Assembly: GCA_963921795.1 (NCBI GenBank) | Contig: OY997659.1 | Span: forward strand, 27,444,085 to 27,508,084 | Length of the DNA stretch: 64,000 nucleotides | Source of the DNA: Nannobrachium achirus | Taxonomy: Eukaryota; Chordata; Actinopteri; Myctophiformes; Myctophidae | Direction of reading: 5' to 3' | Shown: one piece after another, positions 46,382-59,210 of the stretch | Numbering within the stretch: position 1 is the first letter of the stretch | Layout: each line of letters begins with the position of its first letter | Position numbers and translations under genes: made by a program | The notes under the pieces: generated by a model | The model's input: only the letters and a program-made list of their open reading frames with translations | Database searches by the model: none | Told to the model about the DNA's origin: nothing

Positions 46382-46668
46382 TTCTAAAACGGTCACAATA
46401 TTGCAACATGAAAATCATAGACATGTACCAATTAAAGCTGTTCTATTTCACTAATAATACACAATAAGGTCTGCTCTGCAAGAATGTATTTCCCGTCCAG
46501 GCAGCAGAAACGACACAGGTGCAGATAATTGGTGCACTGTGGAACACTGTGGAAAGAACTAACGCACCTGGGTTTGATATAAACTGATTCAAGGTGTGGG
46601 TTATAGTCTCAGATATACCACGGCAACCAGCCAATCAGAATCAAGGAATGGAACTAGCCGTTTTAGAA
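46382..46668. mobile_element. small element with TTCTAAAACGG ends
   Basis: 287 bp with 11-bp inverted ends TTCTAAAACGG / CCGTTTTAGAA, abutting the palindrome at its left. No coding. It may form a single unit with the palindrome. Class not determined. Confidence 0.5.
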
Positions 46669-47485
46669 TATACAATCAAGCACCTCTCTGAGCGCAGCAA
46701 TTGGGCAACTACTACATCGCCCTAGGCAAGCAGTTCACTCGCGCCCACTTTATTCATTTGTGTGTAGTGTGTTGTCTCGGTGTCCTCTGTGACTGTGTGG
46801 AAACAGTATGTATGCCAAACAGATAGCTACCAGCGGATTGTGTGTTGTCTTTTATCCGCTCTCGTTGGCTCATTTCACTGCCGACGGGCAAGGGACCGAC
46901 TCAACAAAACCGGGCAAGTCCAGTTTCCCAGTTTTCGGTCGATAACGTCCCCGACCCGCTGCCGAAAACCTGACGATGAGCTCCCGTTCGGCAACCGACG
47001 CTATCCGCCGCCTTCCGCCGCCGAATCGTCGACGAATCTGTGCGGTTAAAAGTGGCCTTAATGCATGTCAAACTGGAGGTCCTTGAAATTAAAATGGTTG
47101 GGAATCAATGCTAGAGCGGTAAAAGTCTTACTCTTATGGCGGTCCCTGGCATATCTTTTCAAATGGGGGTCCACAGGCTAATAAGTGTCAATTTGGGGGT
47201 CCTTGACATGAAAAGGTTTGAGAACCACCGGTGTAGAGAATTAGACATTTGAAGGCACGTACCATGATAGTGTGCCTGATACCGTACCATTAGTTCACAA
47301 TCACATTGGTAGAAAAACAGGTGGGTTTGAGGTTCTGTTATTAACAAGCATTGGCTTTTTTCAATGTCTGGGATTTACAGGTTGCTGTGATGCAGTTGAA
47401 TTTCCTCAAAAGGTTAGACAAAAATAAAATAATATTATCTTGTAGTTATATACATACAGTATGTGTAAATATGTGTGTATATGAA

Positions 47486-47488
<3 letters not shown>

Positions 47489-47523
<35 letters not shown>
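47489..47523. repeat. (CA)n microsatellite
   Basis: About 35 bases of CA. Confidence 0.95.
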
Positions 47524-47524
<1 letters not shown>

Positions 47525-47529
47525 AGCTA

Positions 47530-50060
47530 CCTTGGCTTCCCTGTCTTTGTCGTTTACTGATAATACAGAGCACCAAGACACAAATCCAAAAGGTAAGGAT
47601 CCCCTATAGAGAGTCATGTCCCTATCCACGTCAAACTGACTAGACTGCACATGAAATGTAGGTGCTATACGCGCTTCTTATACTGTACAGTGCATGACAT
47701 ATTGGCATCCCAAGACAGCTTACTAATGACAGTTCCGAGGTATTTGAACTTTATTCAATATTTACATTGGTATAGGGAGTAGAAGGAATAAAGTATAAAA
47801 GAGCGAGAAAGAATGAATGTATGTATAGAGCTAGAGAGAATGAGAAAGACAAGTGGGACGTGTTCATATTCTTTTGCTGCATATCACTAAAGGTTGACTG
47901 GTGCTAATTGACCCTGACTTTTCCCTTCATGCTGACAAATGAGTACAGACTAGAGCACTGTCCTTCCACTTTATGCTCATCATTCCCATCCCCCTCTCTA
48001 CAAGTGACATTCAAACACATCACCCACTCACAGGTCCTCTGCTGGTGGAGCTTTCACAACCCCGTCAGCAAACATTAAGCATCATATCCACATAGTTCCA
48101 TCGAGGACACGTCAGACCAGCGACTATACTGGAAAGACAGCAGAAAGGATATCATGTGGACCCGGCCGCTCCCCTAATGAACCCTCTGCTGTCAGCGTCA
48201 TTTGACAGATGGCCTTCCGATCGCTTTCGAGGAAAAAAAACATCACGTAAAATGCTAAACAAAAAGAGTGGCATTTTGCGGTCAAGTGTTGCAGCACTAT
48301 CCAGTCAACATGTGTCTGTCTGCCTTGTCTGCACTACAGAAGCTTGTTCACAGCCAGTGTACTAAGTAGGCCACAGTATGGTATGTGACCCACGAGAGAG
48401 ATAGGTGGCCCCTTTTTGTTTCTCGACCATCTGATACCCTGCCCGGCGAGGTGGAATCCTATCCCTCTGAGCCAGAGGAACAGGAACCATGGCCTTGTGT
48501 ATCAGTTACAGTTGGGGGTTGGAACCTGTGTTTTTCAGGCACAATGAGCATAAATCCATCTCAGATTAAGTCTGTCCCTAATGGCACAAAATGTTCCTGT
48601 AATGACAACACAAGATCATCAGCTAACTGCTTGTGAAAGGTGATTTTGAAAACACACAATCATCTTCCCTCGCCGCTGCAGAGGTAACATCAATCTCTGT
48701 TGGGCACGAGCCAAGCTATAGCCATTCATTTACGCATCCCCTGGCTACCTCTGCAGCTAGTTGACATTTCCCATTTACTAGAATGAACTGGATCGCCAAA
48801 CACAGTCATTACATGATCATGAGCGCCGGGTGTAAACAACAGATAGTTATTGACACCCTCATGCTTGTGGCATCCAACATGAAGGCAAGTCCTGCTAAAT
48901 CATCTATGTTTCATCCAGCCTCCTTCAAAGGGTGCTATTAGGACACAAACCATCAGTTGGGATAGGAGAGGAAGCACTTTGGATGAATGGATGAATGGAT
49001 GAGTGCTACAAGCATCAAATTTTCAAATAGTCGACTGGCTATAGAGGCCAAAAAAAAAGAAAAGAATGTAGAAAAAAGGCATCTTGGTATCATCCTTAAA
49101 GGATAAGCTTCGTACAGTGAGCTAGGCAAATGGAGAGTAAAGACAATTTTGCATTGTATTTGTACAAAAGATAAGCAACCTTTTCTCCTCCGTAACATGC
49201 ACCAGTGATTTTGGAAAATGGTCCCCATAGGACACCGTAGGCAATACGCAACCCCAAATAGAACACTGCCATTTCTTCCACCAGTGCTGCGCCAACTGAA
49301 GAGATTGAATATGTGTTAAATTGAGCATTGAGAAAAGCTTTCTGGTAGAAGGGCCCCTCTCTCCCTCCTCTCTCCTGAGCAGTCTCTTCGGCTCAGCCTC
49401 CTTGCAGCCCATTACAAAAGCCAGACTGACCACACAATCGCCACAAATCAACTAAATCATTGCGACACTGTTATGTCTACAAGAATGCCAGCCAGTGATT
49501 GACAAAGGCAAAATGAATGCATGATCCGCACAAAATAATACAGCATAAGTAAGGCTTATTGAAAGGCAAGTACAGAGTAACACTATAGTGCACGTTGAAA
49601 CAAGTGAGAATATAGATTGCAATGTTACAAATCATCTGAGATAAATAATGTAATGCCAAAAATGCAGCAAAAGATATCACTTTTGGGGCACATACAGGGC
49701 ACTTGTGTTTAGCTCATGTCCTTGCAAAGAGGGAGGGAAAGATCTCCTAATTAGTCACTGACACAGTCTGGAAACAAACGCCAATTACTCTTTTATTATG
49801 ACTCACCTCACCCAAAGGACCCAAAATAGCTATCAGGCACAATCTGAGTTAAATGAGGACAGTGCACACTGTTATGAAATCTCTCTGTAAGATTCTCAAG
49901 TGAGCCAAGTGTGACACAGGTACCTGATGCACTAGCTAGACACATCAGCTCTCCATGCCCTGGACTGATCAGGGCCTGAGCATGAAGTCTGATAGCACAC
50001 TGTGGGAATAAGACTTCAAACACAGTGCTTGGGAAACAGTCAACCATACATGTCCGTCCA
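47530..50060. other. intron sequence without recognised features
   Basis: No exon of the expected farp1 type and no complete element. Compositionally ordinary. Confidence 0.4.
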
Positions 50061-50225
<165 letters not shown>

Positions 50226-50229
50226 ACCT

Positions 50230-51240
50230 CTAACTATCCGTTAAGAGTTCAGTTTCAAGCAGCTTTACTACCAAGCCCCATTCATTGTGCACTGAAAAAC
50301 ACCTCTATTCCATTTTCCTGTGTCACCACTTCTCTGCTCTTCTCTATATCTACTCATCTATCTCCCTCATTCTGAGACGGAAGTACTGTGGTCAGAGAAT
50401 TGCTAGGTCGTCTATTCTTAGGAAAATAGCAGTCTTTTCCCTTACTCCACCCTGCGTTTGTGCTTCTAAATTGGGGTTGTAGAGTATACCTTATTGAAAT
50501 ACCACAAGTTCAGAGGAATTCTTGGGGGAAGTGCATCTAATCTCTCTCTCCACATCTCACATCTTAACACTTTGGTATGGCGCTGCCTAATTGACTGCAT
50601 ACATCAACTCAACATCAAGCAACATTAATATACGCATCATAGACATTAAAATAAAACATTGGGTGACACTGATTGGAAATGTATATCCCCATGTTTGTCA
50701 TTTTGACAAACATAATGTACATAAGCTTTAGATACAGTCAATTTCAATGATTTCGTGTAAATATCTTTACTTGGCAGTAAAGAGTAGTATTTGCATAAAC
50801 GTTTAAAGCCATAGATCAAAATTAATGAACAAAAATATCTAAATATTATAGATGTATAGTGTGTTTGAACAACATAGTTAATCAATACCTGGAATCACAA
50901 AAAAAGCTATTCGAATGACACCTACACCCATTCCAGAGCATTAAAACCCAACCTTTCTATCCAACTACCTATATTAGTATAGAATATCAGCGCCTGTGGG
51001 TCTCACACATGTCTACGGATCCAAAGTGTTTGTGTTGTGAACACGTCAGGTATCTGACTCAGGATGTGATAGCAGAACAGTTATGTTGTTCCTAGCGGAG
51101 CACACTTTCCCAAGGATTTATTAATAGTTTCAAGGAGTCTAAAGAATGATAAGAGACTGCTAGTCAACAATCAAAGATCACTGCACCATGCTAAAGACTA
51201 TCTTATACTCTGTTGAAAGACTGTGCCAGCCGACATAAAT
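50230..51240. other. intron sequence without recognised features
   Basis: A/T-rich; nothing recognised. Confidence 0.4.
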
Positions 51241-51242
51241 AG

Positions 51243-51359
<117 letters not shown>

Positions 51360-51734
51360 TATATACAGTACATACATATAGTTGTATTAGCTATATAACT
51401 AGATATTAACATCAAGCCAATTTGCAATGTATTTTCTTTGCTTCTTTTTTCAGCTGATACAGTCATTTGATGAAGTATGAATTAACCTTAAGATGTGAGG
51501 TAGCTGACTTATGGAGATCACTCCCATCTCATTCATGTATTCAGCACTTTCAAGTTATTCAGTTGCCATGCCAACTGGTTGCCAGGTTAACGACAGGCTG
51601 CCGCTGCAATGATAAAGACAAGAATTCTCCCTCGACTAGAGACGGTGTGGGAGGGCAGAATAATGAAGAATCACATACCGACTTCAATATTCTCATCAGG
51701 AAAGGTCCCCGTAGGAATAAAATTAGCAACTTAC

Positions 51735-51934
51735 CGAGATGTCGAACAGCTCCTCTGTGTCGTCCAGCATGCGCACCCTGATGGAGACTTGTCGTCCGGG
51801 GGGCATGGCTGGAGGCTTGTGGCCGGGGTCCAGGGTACTGATGCCCAGAGTCTCTGGGGCTCCAAGACGCTGGCCTGCTGCGGAGGCCACTGGTTCTGGC
51901 TCTACCATGGTGCTCTGCGCTGATGCTGCCCAGC
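51735..51934 (-). CDS. farp1: farp1 start-codon exon
   Basis: A 200-nt exon: 26 nt of 5' UTR, ATG at 51908, then 58 codons ending phase 0. It encodes MVEPEPVASAAGQRLGAPET, LGISTLDPGHKPPAMPPGRQ and VSIRVRMLDDTEELFDIS. FARP1 begins MGEIEQRPTPGSRLGAPENSGISTLERGQKPPPTPSGKLVSIKIQMLDDTQEAFEV, which fixes the start and the gene identity. The last third is the first strand pair of the FERM F1 lobe. The donor is GTAAGT. A 3' splice site (CTTCTTGTACAG) precedes the exon, so at least one non-coding exon lies upstream. A ~120-nt TG repeat (transcript sense) ends about 55 nt before that site. Confidence 0.96.
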
Positions 51935-51987
51935 CTGTACAAGAAGCCAAGGCACAGTATGTGAGGAACTGGAAGGTGTAAACCCTC

Positions 51988-52111
<124 letters not shown>

Positions 52112-52314
52112 AACGTATCTCTATGCACAAGGCGATGCCAAGATTAGGGAGATGTCTATCTGTCGATTTATTTATCAAAACTGATTTGAGGGTACACACA
52201 CTATCCAGATTCCTGGTTTACATAATATACATTAGGGCACAGAGGAGAGAGTTCAAAATGTTGTGTGTGACAGTAAAGCCACATTTATTCTGTTGTACTA
52301 CTGAGTGTCACTTG

Positions 52315-52400
52315 CCAAAAACAGCCGATCTACAAGCTCCCACCGCATCACGTATGCAACATGTTGTGTTGTTGTTGGTTTGTAGATCTGCTATTTATGG
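52315..52400. repeat. palindromic repeat family P1, copy
   Basis: AAAACAGCCGATCTACAAGC at left, TTGTAGATCTGCTATTTATG at right, loop about 35 nt. Confidence 0.75.
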
Positions 52401-54665
52401 TTGTCGTATGAAGTAAAGTATAAATCATGCTTAATGATGTAACTGCAAATTACGTATTTGCACTCTAAGCTAATGGGTGATAATTGAAGCCTTTGGGATA
52501 ACCAATTACCGTACAAAGAGGCTTTGTGATTTCAAAGCACAGGGCAGCTTAAATGTAATAACTGAATAACATATCTTGGCTTTAAAGATCAAAGAGTCAA
52601 CAGAATGACTTGAATCAGGAAGTCGTAAGCACAGCTTTAGTACCACACAGACACAGGTTTTTATTGTTCCCCGAGGGCATCATGTCCGAACTAAAAGTGG
52701 AAACGGAAACAACATTAATGAACTGGGCTGTGTATATTGGCAAGTACACACTGTAGGTACTGTAGCAGATCTACAGTTATCTACTGTAGATCCTGCTGTG
52801 AATATTAGACATCTGAGTTGTTTGGTTCATGTTGAGGGTTGACTGTTCTTTATACCACGGGGAACCTGCTGCTCAGATAACTTGAAACTTGAAGTATAGC
52901 GCTAATATTTGCAGAATAATAACTCGTAAAGGCAAAAGCCATTTGCAATTGGTGGTCACCACTGTGGGCCCTCAGTGATGTTTTAATTAAAGCTGAGGGT
53001 GAGGCCCAGTATTCCTAAATAACGCCAAATGTGACTCATTCTGTGGCTGTTTATGAAGGCTAGCCCCCAGGTGCTGGAATATGTTGGGACTAGTCATGGA
53101 GCCATTCATTCTGGGTTGACACATGAGTAGGCCACTATCTACCCCTGCCACCCCACCCCACCCCACCCCATCCCCTGTCTACACAGCCAGACCCCAGAGG
53201 CCCTGTTGTCCTCCTTTTAATTCTCCCTTCATCACACATTCCTGCCTGCTGATGTCACCTCAAGACCCCACCAACTGGTTCCTCATGAGTGTGGAAGGGG
53301 CAGTGGGCACTGGGCAGTTGTTCAGACAACACAGTGGTGGGTTGGCTGTTGTGGCAACTTAAGAACTTACCATGTTGCCAAGTTCAAGTTGAAAGCTAAG
53401 TAAGCCGTTTTCAAAGAAGGGACGTTTCAATCCAAAGGGAGCCTGCAAAGGCTAAAAGTGTAAGCTATCTGTTTAATTCTAACAGATGTCTAAGAGCGGA
53501 TCAAATAAACTGCTTGTTTCCAGAGAGTGGGGAGGCGGAGCGGTCTCCCACTGAATACAGTGAGTTATGTTCATACTGTAGTTGGGGTGAGGTTGTTGAA
53601 TAAACTGCCTCTCCAAACAGCTGACCATGTCTACTAGCGAGTAGCGATACTGTGTGTGTGCTCATAATTTGCACCTGTCCCATTCGCTGTCATCACAAGG
53701 CAGTGCGTGAGATGAGATCTGTTTGAGTTTTCCCTCTCCATTCCCTTGGTTGGTTGATGGAGACCAGAGTCAATTATGACACCGTACCCCTTTATGCCAC
53801 CATTATTGGCCCCTGGCTTGATCTTTGGCAAGTGTTTTATGTCAAATCTGTAAGATGCATGGCTTATATGACCCACGCTTGCCGTAACCCAACACTCTCC
53901 AAACAAAAGATGAGTGAAACAGAGGGCAATGAAAGAGCAGACAGTGATTATTTCAGCCAACACCTGCCCCACCCTGCCCCCAAGCCCATGAATCAACCAG
54001 TCATGAGCTTCAGTCTAATGTGGTCTTCTAAATAAGTAACCCAGTTTCTGGCCCCAAAAAAAGCTAACACAAAAAACAACTGCTACAAAGCAGTCACCAG
54101 GCATCCAGCTCCACAAACGCTACTTTGTTACTGTGTACACAGGTGTGGTGTGACATGGATACAGGTCAGGTGGGCACTAGGGACATCTGGGCACCTTGAT
54201 GTAAAATTGGCTATTTTGTCAAAAATGTTCAAAAATATAAAAATATAATATTTGAAAAATGGTTGAAAACACTCATATAAAGTATACATGGTGTGAACAT
54301 GCAGTTGTATATCATTATCAGACTGCATTTTATCAGTCAACTTATGGTGTAGGTAGGCTATGCCTGAAAATGACTGGATATACAGGTTTTGTAGCAATTG
54401 TAGAAATACCGGTATTAGACCTTAATTGTCGAATGTTTAGGCACGCATGTCATAATCGTGAACTTGACTTTACTTTTTTTTACATTTTGGGGAAATTTGC
54501 CAATTTAACACCGAGGTGCACTGCCCAGTCTGCCCACTCTTCCTTGGTGCCCACCTTCTCTTATTACCTGTGACATGGCATGGGCAATTTAAGGACAGTG
54601 GATGGGGATTAAACCCTGCCACCATGGACGGTCATTTACAAACCCATGTGATCAAATGTAAAGGC
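52401..54665. other. upstream farp1 intron or 5' flank
   Basis: A short CCCCAC repeat at about 53148-53172 and a small palindrome near 52762-52796 (GCAGATCTACAG / CTGTAGATCCTGC). No exon recognised. Confidence 0.4.
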
Positions 54666-54670
54666 TGCAC

Positions 54671-54724
54671 CGACCATTGCAAAGCTATAAGCTCTGCAAC
54701 GCGTTGTGAACTTGTAGATGGTCG
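54671..54724. repeat. palindromic repeat family P1, copy
   Basis: CGACCAT ... ATGGTCG ends with core GCAACGCGTTGTGAACTTGT. Confidence 0.6.
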
Positions 54725-56363
54725 CCCGATACCGTCGTACGAAGAGGCACAATAATAAATCAGGCTGAGAGCGTTTCTGGGGTGAATTACCCTGCCTTTG
54801 AACTTGTTTGCCTGAAATTCCCCACGACCGTGTAACATGTACGCCGTGGCGGCTCGCTGTGCTGGACTGTGTGTGCTGTGCTGTAACAGTGCTTTCTCTG
54901 TATGCAAGGAAGGGCACACAGACAGAGCCCCTTCAGTGAGTGAGTGCAGTCCAACACATGCAGGGCAGGCACCATTTCTGCAGCTGCACAGCTGGATTTC
55001 ATTATGGACAGCAGCTGAACGGCCAGAGGAGAGAAGGAGGAGGAGGACGGGCTGCTTCTTTACTACCTGAAAACATGCTCCCCAAAAAGCCCCATTTCCA
55101 CTTTATTCAGCACCACGGATCTTGCATCTTGATACTTGGGTGTGGCTCTCGCTTCGCATGGTATGGATTCTGGAAGTTCCCGCTGATATCAAACAGCAGG
55201 CATAACGTGTGCAGTCTGTGCACAGCACCAAGGAAATTAAAATGTTGCGTCGGGCATTGGGTGATTGATTCAATGTAAAGATGATGACCAACAACGGGGC
55301 CATAAGCCAAATTGAATGGGAATTTAAGTATTTTCACAAGAGCCGCATCCTACACAATATCTCAGAAAAAAATATATATCTCAAAATATATATATCAACG
55401 CTGATCTTCCTTCCATGTGTATGTAGGCTGTTCCGGTAAAGGTCTGATTGTGTTGACATCATTAATGTAATCTAGGTTAAGAGAGCAGGGTAAGTAATCC
55501 TAAAGACATTAGTATGCAACCACGCGTAGATGTGACATGGTCATGGACCGGCAACTATAGGCAACAAAGTGGCAAATCCACAATGTGCAACATTGTGACA
55601 TTTGCATAATTTAAATGTAGATCATAGTTAATTTCGCCAGCAACCCATAGCTGACTGAAATGACTGCAGCAATTACATTCATTTACCTTCGGTGTGTCTG
55701 TCTGGGGCTCTGGGCATGCTGTGAGTGACCGCTATGCTTTAAGCATAAGCATGAACTAAATAAAGCTTAGACGTTGTGTTCCAAGTATTTCCCCCACAAA
55801 TCCACTAAAGCCACATCAATCGATGGCAAAGATACTTCCCCGACTTATGTCTAATCTCCTCAAACAAGTTGATCACACAGAACTTGAGCTATTTAAGAAC
55901 AGAATCCCTTACCCCCTTCTTTGAAATGTGGACAATCCACGTATGTATTTCCCAGCTGACAGAAGATATTACATCCACCTCCAGTCGCAGAGAGCAGCTC
56001 AAGGAGCCTGGTTCACTTTAGATGCTGGACGTTCCGGAGAGAGGCTTTTTCATGGTCGCCATTGCGGACGACTCTGCGTGTATGTGCCGAGGAGAGACGG
56101 GAACGGGATTACATTGAAACGAGCGGCAGATCCACTTGGTGCGAACTCAGACAATGAAGGAGGTGCAGTGTGCCTATGGCCTCCAGCTTTTGTAACAGAG
56201 CGCGTCGACTGAATAGCAATAGCACCATCTAGTTGTGACATGTGGAATTCTAGCTCTTATCTGGTCCAGAGAGCTCTGTCTGGACCAGAGCTAGTGGAAT
56301 TCTAAATAGAAAACAAATTCCTAGTATTCCAAGTATTACATTGATTTCTTATTTTCTTAACAG
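54725..56363. other. upstream farp1 intron or 5' flank with a CpG-rich patch
   Basis: Mostly ordinary DNA. About 56020-56215 is distinctly CpG-rich. A palindrome-like GAATTCTAGCTCT..AGAGCTAGTGGAATTCTA lies at about 56247-56304. Confidence 0.4.
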
Positions 56364-57266
56364 TTATTGTCTCCACCAGCCGAAGGCTGAGGGAGAGTAT
56401 GTTTTCCCCTCCGTCCGTCCGTCCGTCCGTCCGTCCGTCCGTGCGTCGTGCGTGCGTCCGTGCGTCCTCGCAGTTTGTGAACAGCTAATCTCAGTCACCG
56501 TTGGCCCGATCGCTGCCAAACTGAGCACACACACTCCCTGGATGCCAATCTAGAACCTCTGCCCCACATTTTTCAAATCAGCCTCATGGTGGCGCTATAA
56601 CAGGCCGATTTGTGTGGCCTGGTTGTTACCAGCTAATCTCCGGCGCCGTTGGCCCGATCGCTGCCAAACTGAGCACACACACTCCCTGGATGCTAATTCA
56701 GAACCTCTGCCCCACATTTTTTAAATCAGCCTCATGGTGGCGCTATAACAGGCCGATTTGTGTGGCCTGGTGGAGACCTGTGCTCGGAAGAGCACTGCTT
56801 CTAGTTATTGATTGATCTTCATTTTATTGTCTCCACCAGCCGAAGGCTGAGGGAGAGTATGTTTTCCCCTCCGTCCGTCTGTCCGTCCGTCCGTCCGTGC
56901 GTCCGTGCGTGCGTCCGTGCGTCCTCGCAGTTTGTGAGCAGCTAATCTCAGTCACCGTTGGCCCGATCGCTGCCAAACTGAGCACACACACTCCCTGGAT
57001 GCCAATCTAGAACCTCTGCCCCACATTTTTCAAATCAGCCTCATGGTGGCGCTATAACAGGCCGATTTGTGTGGCCTGGTTGTTACCAGCTAATCTCCGG
57101 CGCCGTTGGCCCGATCGCTGCCAAACTGAGCACACACACTCCCTGGATGCTAATTCAGAACCTCTGCCCCACATTTTTAAAATCAGCCTCATGGTGGCGC
57201 TATAACAGGCCGATTTGTGTGGCCTGTTGGAGACCTGTGCTCGGAAGAGCACTGCTTCTAGTTATT
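56364..57266. repeat. nested tandem duplication with (CCGT)n
   Basis: Two ~440-bp direct copies, 56364-56806 and 56824-57266, each starting TTATTGTCTCCACCAGCCGA with a (CCGT)n tract and ending GCACTGCTTCTAGTTATT. Each copy holds two subunits of about 148 bp with GTTGGCCCGATCGCTGCCAA and CATGGTGGCGCTATAACAGG, so four in all. The family is a common fish intergenic type that I cannot classify. Confidence 0.9.
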
Positions 57267-57304
57267 ATTATTATTACTTTAATAGGCCTATGTTTTAACC
57301 ACCT

Positions 57305-57540
57305 CAATGGTCTTGTGGTCATAGTGTCCACCCTGAGATTGGGGGAGGTCAATTCCCCGACTGGGTCATACCAAAGATTATAAATATGGGACCCGATGTG
57401 GCAATTGGCAAAGCCTAGGCTACTGCTGCAACACATTATTTACCATTCGGGGTAAGTCCCTGCGACACTATCATACTAGCATCGTGTCCAGGGGCCAGGA
57501 GGTAATTGCGACCGTAGGTCACTACTTAGTATGAAAGCCT
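57305..57540 (+). repeat. tRNA-derived SINE
   Basis: TGGTCTTGTGGTCATAGTGT and CCACCCTGAGATTGGGGGAG, then GTCAATTCCCCGACTGGGTC, give A-box-like and B-box-like spacing, followed by CATACCAAAGATTATAAATA and GGGACCCGATG, a body shared by abundant fish tRNA SINEs. The 3' end is uncertain. Confidence 0.75.
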
Positions 57541-58126
57541 CCAGATCCTGTCTGTCACTCTTCTGAGTCTGTCACTCTTCTGACATCACAGTGACATCAC
57601 AATATGCTGATTGCTGACCAGTTCTGACATCACCTCATCCCACCTCAGCAGAATAGCTGACCTGTTCTGACATCACCTCATCCCAGCTGAGCAGAAGGAT
57701 ATAGCTGATCTTTTCTAACATCAATCACAATGATGTTGCAAATTAATTCCGTCCTTGTCCCTTTTATGCCCATATATGGAGATCCCTGATGTCATCAATA
57801 TCAAGCCCATGTGCATCACAGTGCGTGACACCTCATCCCAGCTCATCCATATTTGGGAAAAAGTAAACAACCAACATTTTTTGGTCAAAGTTGATCCCAT
57901 TAATAGTCTTTAAAAGACAAAGCAGTGGCCGCACACACTGTAGCCAAAGTGCCAATATTTATTTTAGGATGCAGAGGGAAAGCGTCAGTACTCGCCCAGC
58001 AGTCTGTTGTCACCCAGGCGGATGCGTGCACGCGCTCATATCATGTGCACACGCAATGTGCACACGCAATGTGCACGTGAGGTCGCTTCTCACCCTTAGG
58101 GCATCTTACTGGTTGTAGGCTACATC
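57541..58126. other. flank with TGACATCAC-rich repeat scraps
   Basis: Several CTGACATCAC / CCTCATCCCAGCT words, and a TATGCCCATATATGGAGATC scrap near 57766 shared with the 60-61 kb duplications. Confidence 0.5.
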
Positions 58127-58500
58127 AGTGTTTCTCAAATGGGGGTACGTGTACCCCTAGGGGTACGCAGAGGTACTACAGGGGGTACTTGAAAGAAAAT
58201 GGAAAATGTAAACATTTATTTTACTGTTATGTTTAATGATAAAACATTGACACATACAGTACAGCATGTGAAAATGCTGCTCTGTAAAGCTTTAAACCAA
58301 ATGAAGTAAGAATTTTGATTAGCACAACTGTTACTGAATAGAACAAATAGGCTACTTACTTTTATTTTTAACATATTGACATCAAAACATGAATTTTGAT
58401 ATCAGTATTGTCTAATAAAAATGTTGTTGTCGATTAAAGGGGTACTTGGATTCAGCAATCAGGAAAAGGGGGTACTGCAAACATTTTATTCTGATCATTC
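58127..58500. repeat. hAT-like repeat with CAGTGTTTCTCAAATGGGGG end
   Basis: The left end CAGTGTTTCTCAAATGGGGG is followed by TACGTGTACCCCTAGGGGTA, a pattern common in fish hAT-derived repeats. The other terminus was not found. Confidence 0.5.
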
Positions 58501-58567
58501 AAAACAAGTCCTACCTGGTTTTCTTTCCAATATGTCCAGTGAGTCATGTAATGACTTGACTTCTTTA

Positions 58568-58632
58568 GCCAAAAATAGCAGATCTACAAGCTCACAACGC
58601 CTTGTGAGCTTGTAGATCGTCTATTTTCGGCA
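58568..58632. repeat. palindromic repeat family P1, well-preserved copy
   Basis: Arms GCCAAAAATAGCAGATCTAC AAGCTCACAAG-like and CTTGTGAGCTTGTAGATCGT; about 30-nt arms with very few mismatches. Confidence 0.9.
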
Positions 58633-58815
58633 AAGAGGTTTGGTGTATAGAGGGGAAAAAGAGCAGACTAAGTACAGAGTGAAAGGTCAAGTTTATGAAG
58701 TATAGACGGTTCAAGTGGTTAAATGTATGAAAACACACATTGACATGAATCCAAAATACACTGATGATTGTGCTGTCAAACGATGAAACTATATGGAATC
58801 TATGAAAAGGTTGTG

Positions 58816-58833
58816 GGGGGGGGGGGGGGGGGG
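58816..58833. repeat. poly-G run
   Basis: About 18 G. Confidence 0.9.
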
Positions 58834-59156
58834 TCCCTGCTTCATCTCTCTCTCAACTAAGGGTCCTTGGTCTGAAAACATTGAAGACCCCTGATATATA
58901 GGGTTTTTCTCCCACCCTTTTCAAATCACAAGCTATGTTGCCCTATTTTCTCTGCTTCTGGTTTGTTACTCAGGGTCTGTCAGGGACTCTTTGCTCCTCT
59001 TTATGGAGAGTGTCCTGGGGCTTTGGTCTGGACCGGCGCCTCTTCGACACCCACTCCTGCACTCCAGTGGCGTCAGTTCAGCAAAAGCTAGGGTATGGCA
59101 AAGATGGGAGTTCTCATGGAAAATAGGCATTACATTTTGTATAACACGGTTCTATT

Positions 59157-59210
59157 GTGAAAATAGCAGCGCGAGGCGTTGTGAGCATGTAGATCGGCTA
59201 TTTACTGAAA
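59157..59210. repeat. palindromic repeat family P1, left arm deleted
   Basis: GAAAATAGCAGCGCGAGGCG then TTGTGAGCATGTAGATCGGC. Compared with 26818-26900 most of the left arm is missing. Confidence 0.7.

Noticed and set aside
54787-55278. Several overlapping frames of 70-110 codons on both strands near 54.6-55.3 kb
   Set aside because: No frame has splice-site support or recognisable protein similarity, and all are of the length expected by chance.
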